DNA from: Spirodela intermedia
Taxonomy: Eukaryota; Streptophyta; Magnoliopsida; Alismatales; Araceae
Length of the DNA stretch: 64,000 nucleotides
Direction: 5' to 3'
Assembly: GCA_902729315.2 (NCBI GenBank)
Contig: LR746279.1
Span: 3,566,001 to 3,630,000 of the forward strand
A program made the position numbers and the translations under genes. Each line of letters opens with the position of its first letter. The stretch's first letter is position 1. The notes beneath the pieces were generated by a model that saw nothing but the letters and a program-made list of their open reading frames with translations, was not told where the DNA came from and did no database searches. This document shows positions 47,264 through 58,521 of the stretch, piece after piece.

Positions 47264-47272
47264 CTTTATATT
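47264..47272 (-). promoter_or_regulatory. TATA-like box of the UPF0390 gene
   Basis: Sense strand AATATAAAG lies about 110 bp before the ATG, leaving a leader of about 80 nt. Confidence 0.4.
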
Positions 47273-47833
47273 ATGAATAGTTGTGCATATACTCTGAACG
47301 AGGGAAGTTCCTAGATGGTCAAAGGCAACGTTGACGATGGGCCTCAATTGGTCAACCTGGGTCCCTGACCAGTTTAAAATCAACTGGGAATTCGGTCCCT
47401 ACTCGGCCAATTTCTCCGGCGGGTCAACTCTCCGGCGGTCCATCTTAGCAAGCCCGCCGCCGTCCTCTTCACCGGAGAAAGGAAACCAGAGACACCCATG
47501 AGGACGGCGGCGCCGCCGTCTGCTTCGTCGGAAGAAGGGAACTTGACTTGCGGCGATGGAGAAGAAGGTTCATGGCGGAGGCTCGGGCGGCGCAACCTCG
47601 CGTGAGAAAAGCATGGTGAAGGTAGGAGTTACCTACCAAGTTGAGTCAATCTTTTTACAGAGTGGAATGGCGGGTGGGGTCTGGCGGAAAAGCCGAGGCT
47701 TTTGAAGACGGGGAATGGAAGGAAGAGGAAGTTTGGACACTGGTTTTTACGGCAGGGTTGACCGCAGAAGAGGGCTTCCCTTTCTCTCTCTATCCACCTG
47801 GGTAGCACCATTTCTTGTTCACACCCGTAAAAC
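47273..47833. other. Shared upstream region of the UPF0390 and RING E3 genes
   Basis: A divergent promoter region of mixed base content. It carries several GGTCAAC/GTTGAC phrases. I see no coding feature. Confidence 0.45.
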
Positions 47834-48154
47834 GTTATATTAATCCATCCATCTATCTTTTCAACTCTGCCCATTACCGGACACTATCTGTCCTCTCTCT
47901 CTCTCTCCTCTCCTTTTCTCTGTCCTCCCTCGTTGCTGCGCTGTGTGTTGATTCGAGCCTGCCGGTCTCTGCACCGACTCGGAGAAATCGATGGATTGAT
48001 AGAGAGCGAGCGAGAGAGAGAGAAAGGAGAAGGGGGAGGCGCGGTGATTCGAGCATCCCTCTTCTGATATATATAGCGAAAGATTTTGGGGAATTTTGGG
48101 GCAGCTTCTCCCCTCGGCGATCTGGTACGATTGGGGGGGTCTGCGGAAGGACGG
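47834..48154 (+). promoter_or_regulatory. Promoter and non-coding first exon of the RING E3 gene
   Basis: A TATA-like TTATATTAA lies at about 47835 and a CT tract at about 47891-47930. The probable untranslated exon ends at 48154 before a GTGAGC donor. The matching acceptor (TTTTTCATAG) ends at 50590, giving a 2.4-kb leader intron. Confidence 0.45.
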
Positions 48155-50189
48155 GTGAGCATGAGATACCATGATCTCACAGCCTCTTTTCCCCTATATT
48201 TGCCATTTTATTTCTCAGATTTCGTTGATCAGCTGGGAAACCAGAGATTTTGTTCGTGGCGTTCTTTCGTTCTCGCCCTCCCGACATTCTTGTTCTCGTT
48301 CTTGTCCTTTAAAGGGATCCCTTTTCTTGGAGGATGATCTTTCTCCCTTTTGGGCGAAATTGGGGTCTCCTAATCGCCGTGCCATTCTTCTGCTTCTATT
48401 CATGGATCCCTTCCTGCAGAGAAGCTTTGCGAGGAATCCTTGAAGCCCCCTTCCTTCTCTTCCTCAAGATTTCATCTTTCTCTATTGGGTCTCTCTTTCT
48501 TGCCCCGTGAGATGACGTTAGATTATTTATGAGGCCAGGCCAGGCCTGTTCTTCAGTTCTCCAGCTGACCTCTTCTCTCCAAGAGCCCCGTTGTTGCGGT
48601 TATCTTTCTCTTGGCATTGATTGCTAGTTGATCAAGCTGTGGGCTGTTTCAGCATCGGGGGTCTCGGTTTTCTGAAACAGTAGAATTGGACTTCCATACA
48701 TATGGTTGGATCGTCTTTGACTTTATCAGATTTTTTTCTCAATAAAATAAAATAAAATAAAAATAAAAATCGGGTGCATTCCGACTCTAGGTATCCTTTC
48801 TCTTCCCGAAGGTACAGGGCTTAGTAGACATGGAAATAGATGGAATAAAAGAGCTGGGCTTGGAGCCTGGAGAACCTGTGATTGGAGTGATCTTCTCAAT
48901 CAGATATAAATGGCTTCATATCCATGAAACTGCGGATGTCTGTGGTCCGTGAGTTCTTTGAGATATCAAAATTTCAGGCTGTCTAAGTCCTGTGTGTTGC
49001 CCTCAAGATTGGATCTCATGGAATGAGAAATGCCATTAGGAATAATTACCCTCAACAGCTGGTCACCAAACCCCACTAGGAATAATTGGGATTGTTAGGC
49101 AAGGGTAAGGTTAATCTATCTTTAATACAGCAACTTTTTCTGGGTTTTCCATTGAAGCATCATTTTACTGAAAAAAGTGAAAATTTTTGTGTTGTTCATG
49201 CTAAAATTGCATTGTTCAGGCTGACCTCGCAGACGTATCTTGGTTTGCATTCCTCTCATTTTGTTCCTCTGAAAAACTCTTAGTGAGGAGTTTTCATTCG
49301 TCTCTTAGAAAACCTAAAATGTGGGTCATTCTGTCATCTCTATATGTGTTCTTTGTCCCTTTAGATTTCCTAAATGCATAGTTTATGCTTTCTTGTACAT
49401 TAATTGTGATGTTTCTAATTGCCTGTACATCCTGTCATGGCATTCAGCTGGACTTGTGCATCCGTTTTACACGGGGAATGGCTATGGACTAATTCCGAGG
49501 GTACACACTATGCTAGGGTTTGATCCGTCATGCATTACATGTGACCATTTTGGGCGAGACTTATACACTCAATGCCTACACTAGTTATTTTTATTCACAC
49601 CCAGAAGAAGTAATTCACTTCAAAACCTTTCTCGCGCATTTCTTCGCTGAATGTGTGCTTGCTGAGACACATGCGGGGAACCCTCTCGAACATTGTTCCC
49701 CCACTTTACTCTTCTTCCCCTTTTTGTCTCTGTATCTAGGAAGATTGTTCTTCCCGTCGTTTTCTCTCTCGTCGATGGCGAGAGTCCATGAGTTCAATAC
49801 GAAGTATTTTGTCTGCACTGCTTTGTTCAGATTCGATCCTCTATGTTCCCATGCTGGGCATCCCATTTGACATTAGGACATGTAATTCAGATACCATTTG
49901 CACCCATTCCGGAACTTCTGTGCAGATTCCTTCATTTTCATTGCGATACAAATGATAAATTGAGCCGTACTTAAAAAAAAAGGGACTAGACGTGATCATC
50001 TGGGGATAAACCTCTAATGCTGTCCTCCATCTTGGGTGTTAGATATGGTGGGTGAGAAAAATAAATAAAAATAAATAAATAAAAATTATATATATATATA
50101 TCATCAAAGGAGGAATAAAGGCAAGATAATGGGAACGAGAGGGTCGGTGAGACTGAAATTAAGTCAGTCTCGATCTACAGGGGATATTG

Positions 50190-50460
50190 ATGTATAGTTC
50201 CATCATTTGGAACTGTCAGGGCGTAGGTAATACCCCAACAAAAAATATGATTAAACAGATGATAAACGAACTCAAAATTGATATACTTGCCATAATAGAA
50301 CCGTTCACGGACAAAATCAAAGCAGAAAACATAATGAATGAATTATATATATATTTGCTGTACATTTCAAGTTGGACTTTTGTTGACACCCGAACACCTT
50401 ATGAACCACTCCAAATTAGACGCTTTAATTTAATTTATTTTATCTTGGCCATAATCAGAG
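50190..50460 (+). mobile_element. LINE (non-LTR retrotransposon) endonuclease fragment in leader intron
   Basis: The translation IIWNCQGVGNTPTKNMIKQM followed by LKIDILAIIEPF matches the N-terminus of plant LINE ORF2 endonucleases (typically WNCRGLGN.. then DILxLxEP). Only about 90 codons are present; no reverse transcriptase follows. It lies in the leader intron of the RING E3 gene, in the same orientation. Confidence 0.7.
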
Positions 50461-50682
50461 GTTGAAGTTTCTGAACTTATTGTGGTTTTCTGAAATAGTA
50501 TTCTGTGTGGGTAATGTATCCTCTTCTTTGTTCCTCTTATGCGGTACTGCCCCAATTCTCGTTGACTGAATCTTATTGCGTTTTTCATAGGTGTGCTGGT
50601 TCAAGAGCTGTGCTGTAGTGTGGTGTGGTCTGATCTCTCCTAGATAGCTCTGAAAGCAAGATAATTTTTCTTTTGGCCCCTA

Positions 50683-53600
50683 ATGCAAGGCCAAAGGAGT
50701 ACCGTCCAATTCTTTCCAGAAACACTTGATTATGAGCATCAATCTAGTTCAAACAGCACCACCACCGACCACCAGCAAGGTTTCTGGAGTAGCGCTGTAA
50801 ATCCGAGTGATGCGCACAATGTACCAGGCTACTTAAGAGGGCGAGCTGAGGTGAGTATGCCTTATAGGCACACTGGTGGCCACCAGGATGAGGGCTATGG
50901 GGGCTGGAGTCTGATGGGCTCTAGCTCTAGCGAGCCCCCGATCAGCCTCGATGGGTATGGCGTTTCTGAAGCAGCAGGTAATGGATGGATGGCATCATCA
51001 GCAGGATATCCTGCAACTTGCCCAAGGTTTGGAGAAAGGAGGTTGGAAGCGCGTGGTCACCCTTTCCCACACAGTTCCAGCTCCACTGACGCCAGTGGAG
51101 GGATAATTGATGGGGGTCGCCCGATCCCACAAATACATGCTGGGCCTCTCTATTATCCTTTTGCAGCAGAGGATGACCAAAGGGCTTCCACCAGTGGCTC
51201 TTCTAGTTCTTGTGGGATTTTTGTCAGGGATGGTGTCAACTATTTGTCTGATGACAGTGATGGTTGTACACGGGGGGGATTTTTGGATGGTCGACGCCAG
51301 TCTGGTAAGAGGAAGAACCTCGAAGGGCCTTCTGGCCAAACTTCAGGAAGTTCAAGTGGCGGTCCCTTCCACCAAGCTGATGGGTGTCTACTGCACTCTG
51401 CTCCTGAAAGAAATGTTTCCTCTGGTGGCTTAAACATCTCTGGAGCAAGAGGAGCTGCTTCTGAACATCCTTCTTTGATTAGCGTGGGTGGAAATTTTGA
51501 TGGTTCGCAGAGTACTTTCCGCACCAGGGTTGACACTGCTCATCATCTTGATGGATCTTCACCGCAGGTGTGGCCCCCAGGGAACCCCAACCTGCACCTT
51601 AGGGCCTGCGCCCCCCACTATACCTCTTCTTTGCCGAACCCTTTTGTACAGTCTCTTGAAGCGAGGCAAGCAATGCCGAGTACGAGTTCTCATCAACCTC
51701 ATCTGCCCACAGTTCCAGCTTTACCTCCAATGGTTTACCCTCTGCCATGGAGCGGCATGTCAAATTCCAGAATTGGGAGCTCTGCAAATATGCATACGAC
51801 TTCGAGTGAGAGCCCAGGTGTTCTAAGGGAGGAGGCAAACCCCAGAGGCCTGGAAAGAAGTAATCTTCCAGAGCACCCTTTGTTTGTCCCCGCTGCTGAT
51901 GCGTGGCGCATGGCACAGGATCCTGGAAGCTGGAGTCTGGGCAATGGCAATATGATCATCCCGGGAAACGCGGGTCCCTTTTCGCTTTTTAGTCCCAGCT
52001 CTGGTGTTCATCCACCGGTAGCTCCGAGTTGGGTGCCCCATCAAGGTCCAACAAGTCAGTATCTACAGATCTCATCAGAGCTTGCTTGCAGGGGCTCACC
52101 CATTAATGGGTGATCATGTGAATAATTTCCTTTGACGACATGCAGGTCATGGCAGTTCCTCGGCAGCAACCTCTCGACCTGGAGGTGGGCTTCGTACACC
52201 TCAGCAACAATTAAGATCGGCCTTCTTGATGGGAAGGCGAAGCAGCGTCATGGGTGCCCCCTTTACCCTGAGGAGTCGCCAAGCAAGAAATATGATGATA
52301 TTTGAGGTATGTTTCTGAACCCACAGTCTTTTTCAATTTCGTTTCTTTCGAATTACGTATCTTCTTCTTATCATTATTTTTCTTTTACATTTTGATTATA
52401 ATGTGAAGTTTACTATTTGCAAGCTGGGGCCTGGAATGTTATTATACATGTCTTTTATCCCCCATGGCCAGCATTAAGCTGAAATGGGAGTGATCTCTCT
52501 CTCTCTCACCCCCACCTCTTGTCAGTAGCTTGCCCACCCTCAAGCTGGATGAGCTATGTTCAGATTCTGCGTAATCTATCGCCCTGTTTTTGTCCTTTTC
52601 GGGTGCAGCAGACTGCTGAACTTGCAACATTATTTCTTGGCCTCAACCAACCCCTCTCTCCCCTCCCGAACAAAGAAGAAGAAAAGAAGAAAAGGGGTAA
52701 AAAAGCTCTGAGCATTTACTTTTGAATGGGACTGATGAAACGAGGACTCATAAAATGTGATTCCTCTGCAGTTGATAAACGAGCTTCTAAAAGATGCTGC
52801 ACTTGATAGAAAGTTGCTGAAACCTTCATCTTTGGCGACCATCTTATGTCCTTGTGGCCGTTTTTCGCCGAGCTTCTTTCTTTACTTTTAGTCCATCATG
52901 CCAGAGCTGAATTGCTGGCAATAGCTTCCTGATCATTGTTCAGGTCTGATTTCCACTACGTTTGACTTCTACCTCAGTGTAGATGCCTTTTTATTCATAC
53001 CTCTGGATCATTTGGGGATCACTTAAAACTCGTGGTGGAGTGCACCGGATCGTTGGATGTAACTAATTTCAGGCTTTCTTATTCGTCTTCTTCCCCCATA
53101 TGGGATAAAATTTATTGGGTTCATTTTGATGTATTGCCTGGTCTCGTGTGGTTTCTCCCTGCAGCAAATCCGAAATGCGCTGGATCTCATGCAAAGGGAG
53201 GAAAGCATGATGATTGACGTGAGATCTCATTAACATACTCTGATTCAGACTGTTTACTTCAGAAATTTTGGTGGGCAGAAGCCTCCAGTGTGCTGGCGAC
53301 ATACATTTTCTTAGTATTGCTTCCCTCTTTGCACAGGATGTTATGATTCTGGATGAGTCGGCATTCCACGACAGGCATCAGGATATGCGCCTCGACATAG
53401 ATAACATGTCTTATGAGGTCAGATGGTCAATCCCAGTCATTTCTGTCTTCATCTGTTGAACTCATCTGGTCAACTCATCATGGCGATTGCTTATCCGTCC
53501 CTGGCAGGAGCTGTTGGCATTGGAGGAGCGGATTGGGAATGTGAGCACAGGGCTGGGTGAGGACACCGTGCACAAGAACTTGAAGCAGAGGAAGTATGTA

Positions 53601-53861
53601 TCTTCTGCAGCCCGCAAGGCAGAATCCTGCTGTATCTGCCAGGTAAGAGAGACCAGCCGGTCGTCCATGTATTTGGCAGCGTCCTTGGCAATATTCTCTG
53701 GTATTCACTCCTTCCGATATGGATGGCAGGAAGATTATGCTGATGGCGAGGATCTGGGGCTGTTGGCCTGTGGGCACGATTTCCACGCTTCTTGTGTTGG
53801 AAGATGGTTGGTACAGAAGAACGTCTGCCCGATCTGTAAGGAGACGGCCTTATCTACCTGA
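50683..53861 (+). CDS. MBR/RHG-type RING-H2 E3 ubiquitin ligase
   Basis: Six coding exons: 50683-52054, 52146-52306, 53165-53218, 53337-53417, 53508-53642 and 53730-53861, in phase, giving 644 residues. It begins MQGQRSTVQFFPETLDYEH, the conserved start of plant MBR1/MBR2/RHG1A-like ligases. A long disordered Ser/Gly/Pro-rich region follows. The conserved C-terminal third reads QIRNALDLMQREESMMIDDV, MILDESAFHDRHQDMRLDID, NMSYEELLALEERIGNVSTG, then the RING-H2: CCIC (597-600) .. ACGHDFHASC .. CPIC, with all eight zinc ligands. Arabidopsis MBR1/2 ubiquitinate the Mediator subunit MED25/PFT1 and promote flowering; the target of this protein is unknown. The family usually has a few more residues between exons 2 and 3, so an exon there may have been missed or lost. 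Its leader intron carries the LINE piece. Confidence 0.88.
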
Positions 53862-56800
53862 ATCACGACTATGTTTCGTCTTTGTTCTTGGCCCGGATGG
53901 GAAGATGCAAAGGGTGAGCCACGAAAAAAGGTGGAGGCTTCTTTGACTTCTCTGGGTTTGAACCAGCGAACCAGATGCAGCAGCAATCGAATTCGATCCT
54001 CTTCCTTTTCTTCTCTCCAATTTTTTTGCGACTATTATTATCACTGAAACCTGGCCGGTTCCCCCACCCTGGAAGACTATCCTGCATGTACCCGGGTTGT
54101 TATTTTCCTCAAAGATGCCACCTTTTAGGTGGACGGCCAAGGTTCTGTTCTTGGAATGTATATTTATATATACGTTAGATAATTACTTATCTGGGGATCA
54201 GATTCACGAAGCCCTTGACTTTGTTCCTCAAAGGGTTTTGTTGATTCGGTTGTAGGAAAATCACAATCTCTTTTCTTGCTGATTTCCACTTTACATTTGG
54301 GTAATATATCCTGTTTAACATTGTTCACATGCCTCAATTCCTTTTTTTAATTATATGCAGCTCTAAAAGTCAACGAGAGATACATAAAATCAGCAAGAAA
54401 GAGACCATCTTAGTGTATATATTACAGTATGAATGGAGCTAGTATTAGTGTATATATTACTGCAGAATTGAAGCATGAAAGGAGCAAGTAATACTGCAAA
54501 ATTGGTTCTTTACCTATTTCCTCGCCTCTGATTAACCAGCTACGTGGTTCTAGCCTTTCTCTGGGCTGCACCAACGTTTCTCTCTTGAGAGCTGGCCATC
54601 AAATGACAAGCAGCCATGATGCCAAGATCGAATCAATGTTCAGCCAGCTCTCCCCAAGGACCTGCTACTGAAAGGGATAGATATTTATCTCGGTGCGAAT
54701 CGCTCCAGAGCTTTGGACATGGCCCAGAAGAGCAATGAGCAGTACAGAGGAGGAAAAAAAAGAAGAAGAAAAATCAAATTTTTAACCACAATCACTAAGC
54801 AATTATGTATCCCTTCTTCAAGAACGTGAACTTTTTGAATACGTCCGACGCTGGGGCGGGCAGTGGACATAGCGATATGGTCTCAATGGTTGACTTGCAC
54901 TCCTGGGCTATTGGATTACTAGATCCGCACTCTAGGAGAAAAAAGAAAAAAAGAAAAAATAAAAATGATCCGGCTTCTCCACCTGTTACGAAGGTGTTTG
55001 GTGGCGATATGGGTTTGGTCTTCCTCCATCTGGGGGGGGTTCTAACATCTTTTTATTTCAACTTAGGTCATTCTTCTCTTGGGTTCCAAGGATTTAGGCT
55101 GATGTGGAGATATTTCACATCATAATTTATGATACCTAGCGACTAGACCTACTTTACTCTCCAAGTACTGTGTTTTATGCCACTTCCCTCGGTTTCACTA
55201 CATTCTTAGTAGAGACTAGACACTAAAGTACATATTTTAACAGCTTAAATATTAGATTTAACAAATTTAATCTATTCAAGATATCACTCAACAGTCCTCT
55301 ACTAAGTTCATGAATCAAGGGGGGCAAATTAAAGGAGAGCCCAATCCTCTCTTCTTTACACACAATTCAAGGTGGCCAAACATTAGATACCCGCTTTTAA
55401 TAGGAAAGTCTTAGATCTCTCTTCTAAGTTCACACTCTATGTGGCCAAACACAAAACATGAACTTCCGTTTTCGAGATTGATGGCTCTAGGTGGCCAACA
55501 TAGATTTACTACCATTAATCACCTCTAGATTAATACTCTAGATTAGTAGTGAGTACAAATCTACTCTAATCTCTTCATAGGTCAAACATGCCACAGTTTT
55601 GTGCAGACTCCTTGGAGGAATAATGATCAACTTCAATTGTCACCTACACTCTGAAATTTGTCACATCAGATGAGTTCAATTTAATCTCTAGGAAGGCTTG
55701 TTAATGTGCTATATAATCCAAGACAATTTAACATTTCGGGTTGCATTGCACAGTTCTTTGCACATTGTTCATCTTCTAGAGAGTTTTCCAATGAGTTACT
55801 CTTAGGTTAGTGACACATTTTCACAGAAAATTATTTTTTAAAAGTTCAGGCAGAAATAATAACCAGTTCAAGCTTAACTGAAATACTTAATATATTCAAT
55901 CATAGAGAGTGACTTTTCCGCCCTTCATTGAATTTCACTTCAAGTAGGTACATCATGTAAAACAGTCTGAAATCAAGAGGATCTATTTATAATTCTCTCG
56001 CTTGGGAAGTCATAGAAATACATTTATATATTTAAACAATTTAAGCTCTCCAAAGTCTTTAAGCTACACATAAGAGGCCTCCTCACCTCTTTAAGATTCA
56101 TGGCTCTAAGGGGACAAACTAGAGCAGCACAAGTTAATGCCATCTAGATTAAGGCTTTACAACAGCCTTACGTGTTAATCCACTATAATTACAAAAGTGT
56201 AATAGGTCGCTGTCCTTGGCATTTAACTCTACTTCTTGGATACCTCATTACATTGTTTTCTTCATTCGGATGATCTATTTCTACTAATTGTTGACTTAGA
56301 AAATTTAAACCAGATTTCACTAGTAAGAGAAAAGAATATTTTTCTAGAAAAGCGGACATGTATTATATGGCAGAAATTTGACGCATGTTAGAAGATCTCT
56401 AAGAAGGGCACCACATTAACCTTGTCAAAGCGCTGGTGAATGTAAGACCTTGACTTCATAATTTGTCAAGCGATTTTTAACTGATCAAATCTCAAAGATT
56501 TGATTCCTGGTGATTGAGATTTTGTGCTCTATAGATAGCCTATTAGAAGAGCTTTCAAATGGCATCTCAATGCTCAATCATCTCACCTTTCATGTTTTAA
56601 AATCCACTTCGGATTTTTTTTTGCAAGCTATTAGTTTCCAAAATATTTTTTTGTGGCCGAATCACCAACAATAATGAGTCAATAATTTCCCGATCAAAAT
56701 TACTGCACAAGTTCTGTGAACTTAATATCCTACGCAAACCTGCAACTAGTTATAATATTGGTTGAAAAGCAAGCTAAGACAGGTGTCTACTGCGGGGTGA

Positions 56801-57339
56801 CAGAACTGTAAAATCTAATCATGTAATAGATTTGCATCTCTCTTAAAAAGTAGAGGGTAATCAATATGATAGCTTACTAAAATTATTTTCGCCAAGATTT
56901 ATGTCAAAAGACCTTAATCATGTATTCTAGTATATATACCGAGTATGATAATATATTAGCCCATTCAGTCAAAATCATGCGGATATTTGAATAAAAAGTG
57001 TATACATGTTAAATCTCCATCTAGATTGTTGCATACCCTGAATTTCTAAAAGAAACTTGAAACTTCTAAACCCACACACTACACGATAAAGAATCTATCG
57101 CACCGACTATTAAAAACTATAATTTGGTCTGATTCATATTGTATATTTTATGAGCTACTAATCTAAAAATGATGAGATTTTTCCACATCGCCATGTGAAA
57201 TCCTGAATATAAAAGCGAGTGTCGGCCACTTTTGGACTACTAAAGCCGTGAATTTGTAAAGGCCAATTGATGCCTTGCTTCAACCTAATGACAGTAGGAC
57301 GAGGATAGCACAACCTTACGTAGGTATCGCTTACAAAGT
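53862..57339. other. Spacer downstream of the RING E3 gene
   Basis: Positions 53862-54250 are probably 3' UTR. An imperfect inverted repeat (about 54268-54290 with 54387-54408) could fold or mark a MITE-like piece. The rest, 55130-57300, is AT-rich and contains recurring phrases such as CTCTAGGTGGCCAA (55487-55500, also near 59307) that suggest a shared repeat family. No gene is supported. Confidence 0.5.
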
Positions 57340-57419
57340 ATGTGGGTTTCAGCCCTCATTCTCCTCCCCCACTGTTTCTCTCATCCTTCTGTCTGCACCA
57401 TCTGCATCTGCAGGCTTGA

Positions 57420-58521
57420 AATCTGCAGCAACAGAGAATTAGATAGATATTTCCTCTTACTCCGCCGAGAAGGGTCAGTCTTGATGATCTCGTCTAAGAG
57501 TTCCTGTGGCTCTGGCTTTATTCATGAGGCCTGATCCTCAAACGACTAGCCGCCAAGATGCTCAAATCAAGTCAAACATTTCGTCAACTGACCAGCCCAG
57601 CAGATTATGGAGAAGCTGCCTAGACACTCAAACGACTAGCGCGGAGGCATTCCGGGGGGTCGCAATGGCTAACTTACGAGATCCACGGCTTTTTTCCATT
57701 CCGGAGGCTGGGGACAAAAGAATCCTGCATTCTCGCCCGTTACGGAGGTATTTTGGCGGCAACACTCAAGAAGGGACACGGGCTCGGTTTTAGCAGCCTT
57801 CCAGGCCTCGGTTCTCCTCTTTTCTTGCAGACTTCGTTCTCTCTTTCGCTTTTTATCCGTTAAGTTATAACGTCTGACTCGCGCGCTGTTTCTCTGGGCA
57901 GAAGAGCATGAGAATCTCGTTGAATCCCACGCGATGGTGCGCGAGTCTCTTAATCGATGTACGATTTTCGCCAACCTGACCCACTGTGTTCCTCCTAGCT
58001 CTGAGGCGGAGGGGTACAAGAACCAGCCTCGCCTCCAATGCGCTGACTTTGACTCCGTCCTCGACTCGGTATTCCTCGACGATGGATCGGCGGCGCTTCA
58101 TGAAGCGGCGGACTTGATCGGGCGGCGCAGAGATCTTCAGCCAGGAATGCGACCGCCGGAGGGAGAGCAGCAGACCCAGAGAGGCGAGCTCGGGACTGAC
58201 CGAGAAGATGGTCATGAAACACTTGAGGTGGAGGAAGTATGCGGCCTTCTCTGCAGCCTGCGCCGCCAAAGAGATCTGCTGCATCTGCGAGGTATGTTCA
58301 GGGAGAAGACGGACGGTTGGTGGCCGCCCGCTGACCAGCCCAGCTGCTTCTCTGACGGCTCGATGTGTCTTTGTGTCTGGCAGGAGGATTATGGCGAGGG
58401 TGACAACGTCGGGATGCTGAGCTGCGGGGACGGCTTCCACTTCGTCTGCGTTGGGAGATGGCTGAGGCAGAGGAATGCCTGCCTGATCTGCAGGAAGACG
58501 GCCCTCCTATCCATCGTGTGA
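57420..58521 (+). pseudogene. Decayed partial copy of the MBR-type RING E3 3' end
   Basis: Blocks follow the order of the neighbouring ligase. At 57420-57491, after a CTGCAG acceptor, RELDRYFLLLRREGS resembles its exon 3 but is shifted by one base and lacks the donor. At 58069-58130 DDGSAALHEAADL resembles DESAFHDRHQDM. At 58190-58291 SGLTEKMVMKHLRWRKY and CCICE match exon 5, joined in a different frame from the preceding block. A 92-bp intron (58292-58383) then keeps the position of the parent's last intron. At 58384-58521 the final exon reads EDYGEGDNVGMLSCGDGFHF.. and ends KTALLSIV. In the RING the fourth zinc ligand is Asp instead of His (CGDGFH versus CGHDFH) and CPIC has become CLIC, which should spoil folding and E2 binding. 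The long N-terminal region is absent. Frame breaks plus ligand loss favour a pseudogene; a divergent functional gene is less likely. Confidence 0.7.

Noticed and set aside
47380-48180. Several 60-119-codon frames between the UPF0390 and RING E3 genes
   Set aside because: They lie in the divergent promoter and CT-rich leader and show no domain.
51107-51960. Frames of 100-110 codons on both strands over the large RING E3 exon
   Set aside because: They are alternative-frame shadows of the 1.4-kb coding exon.
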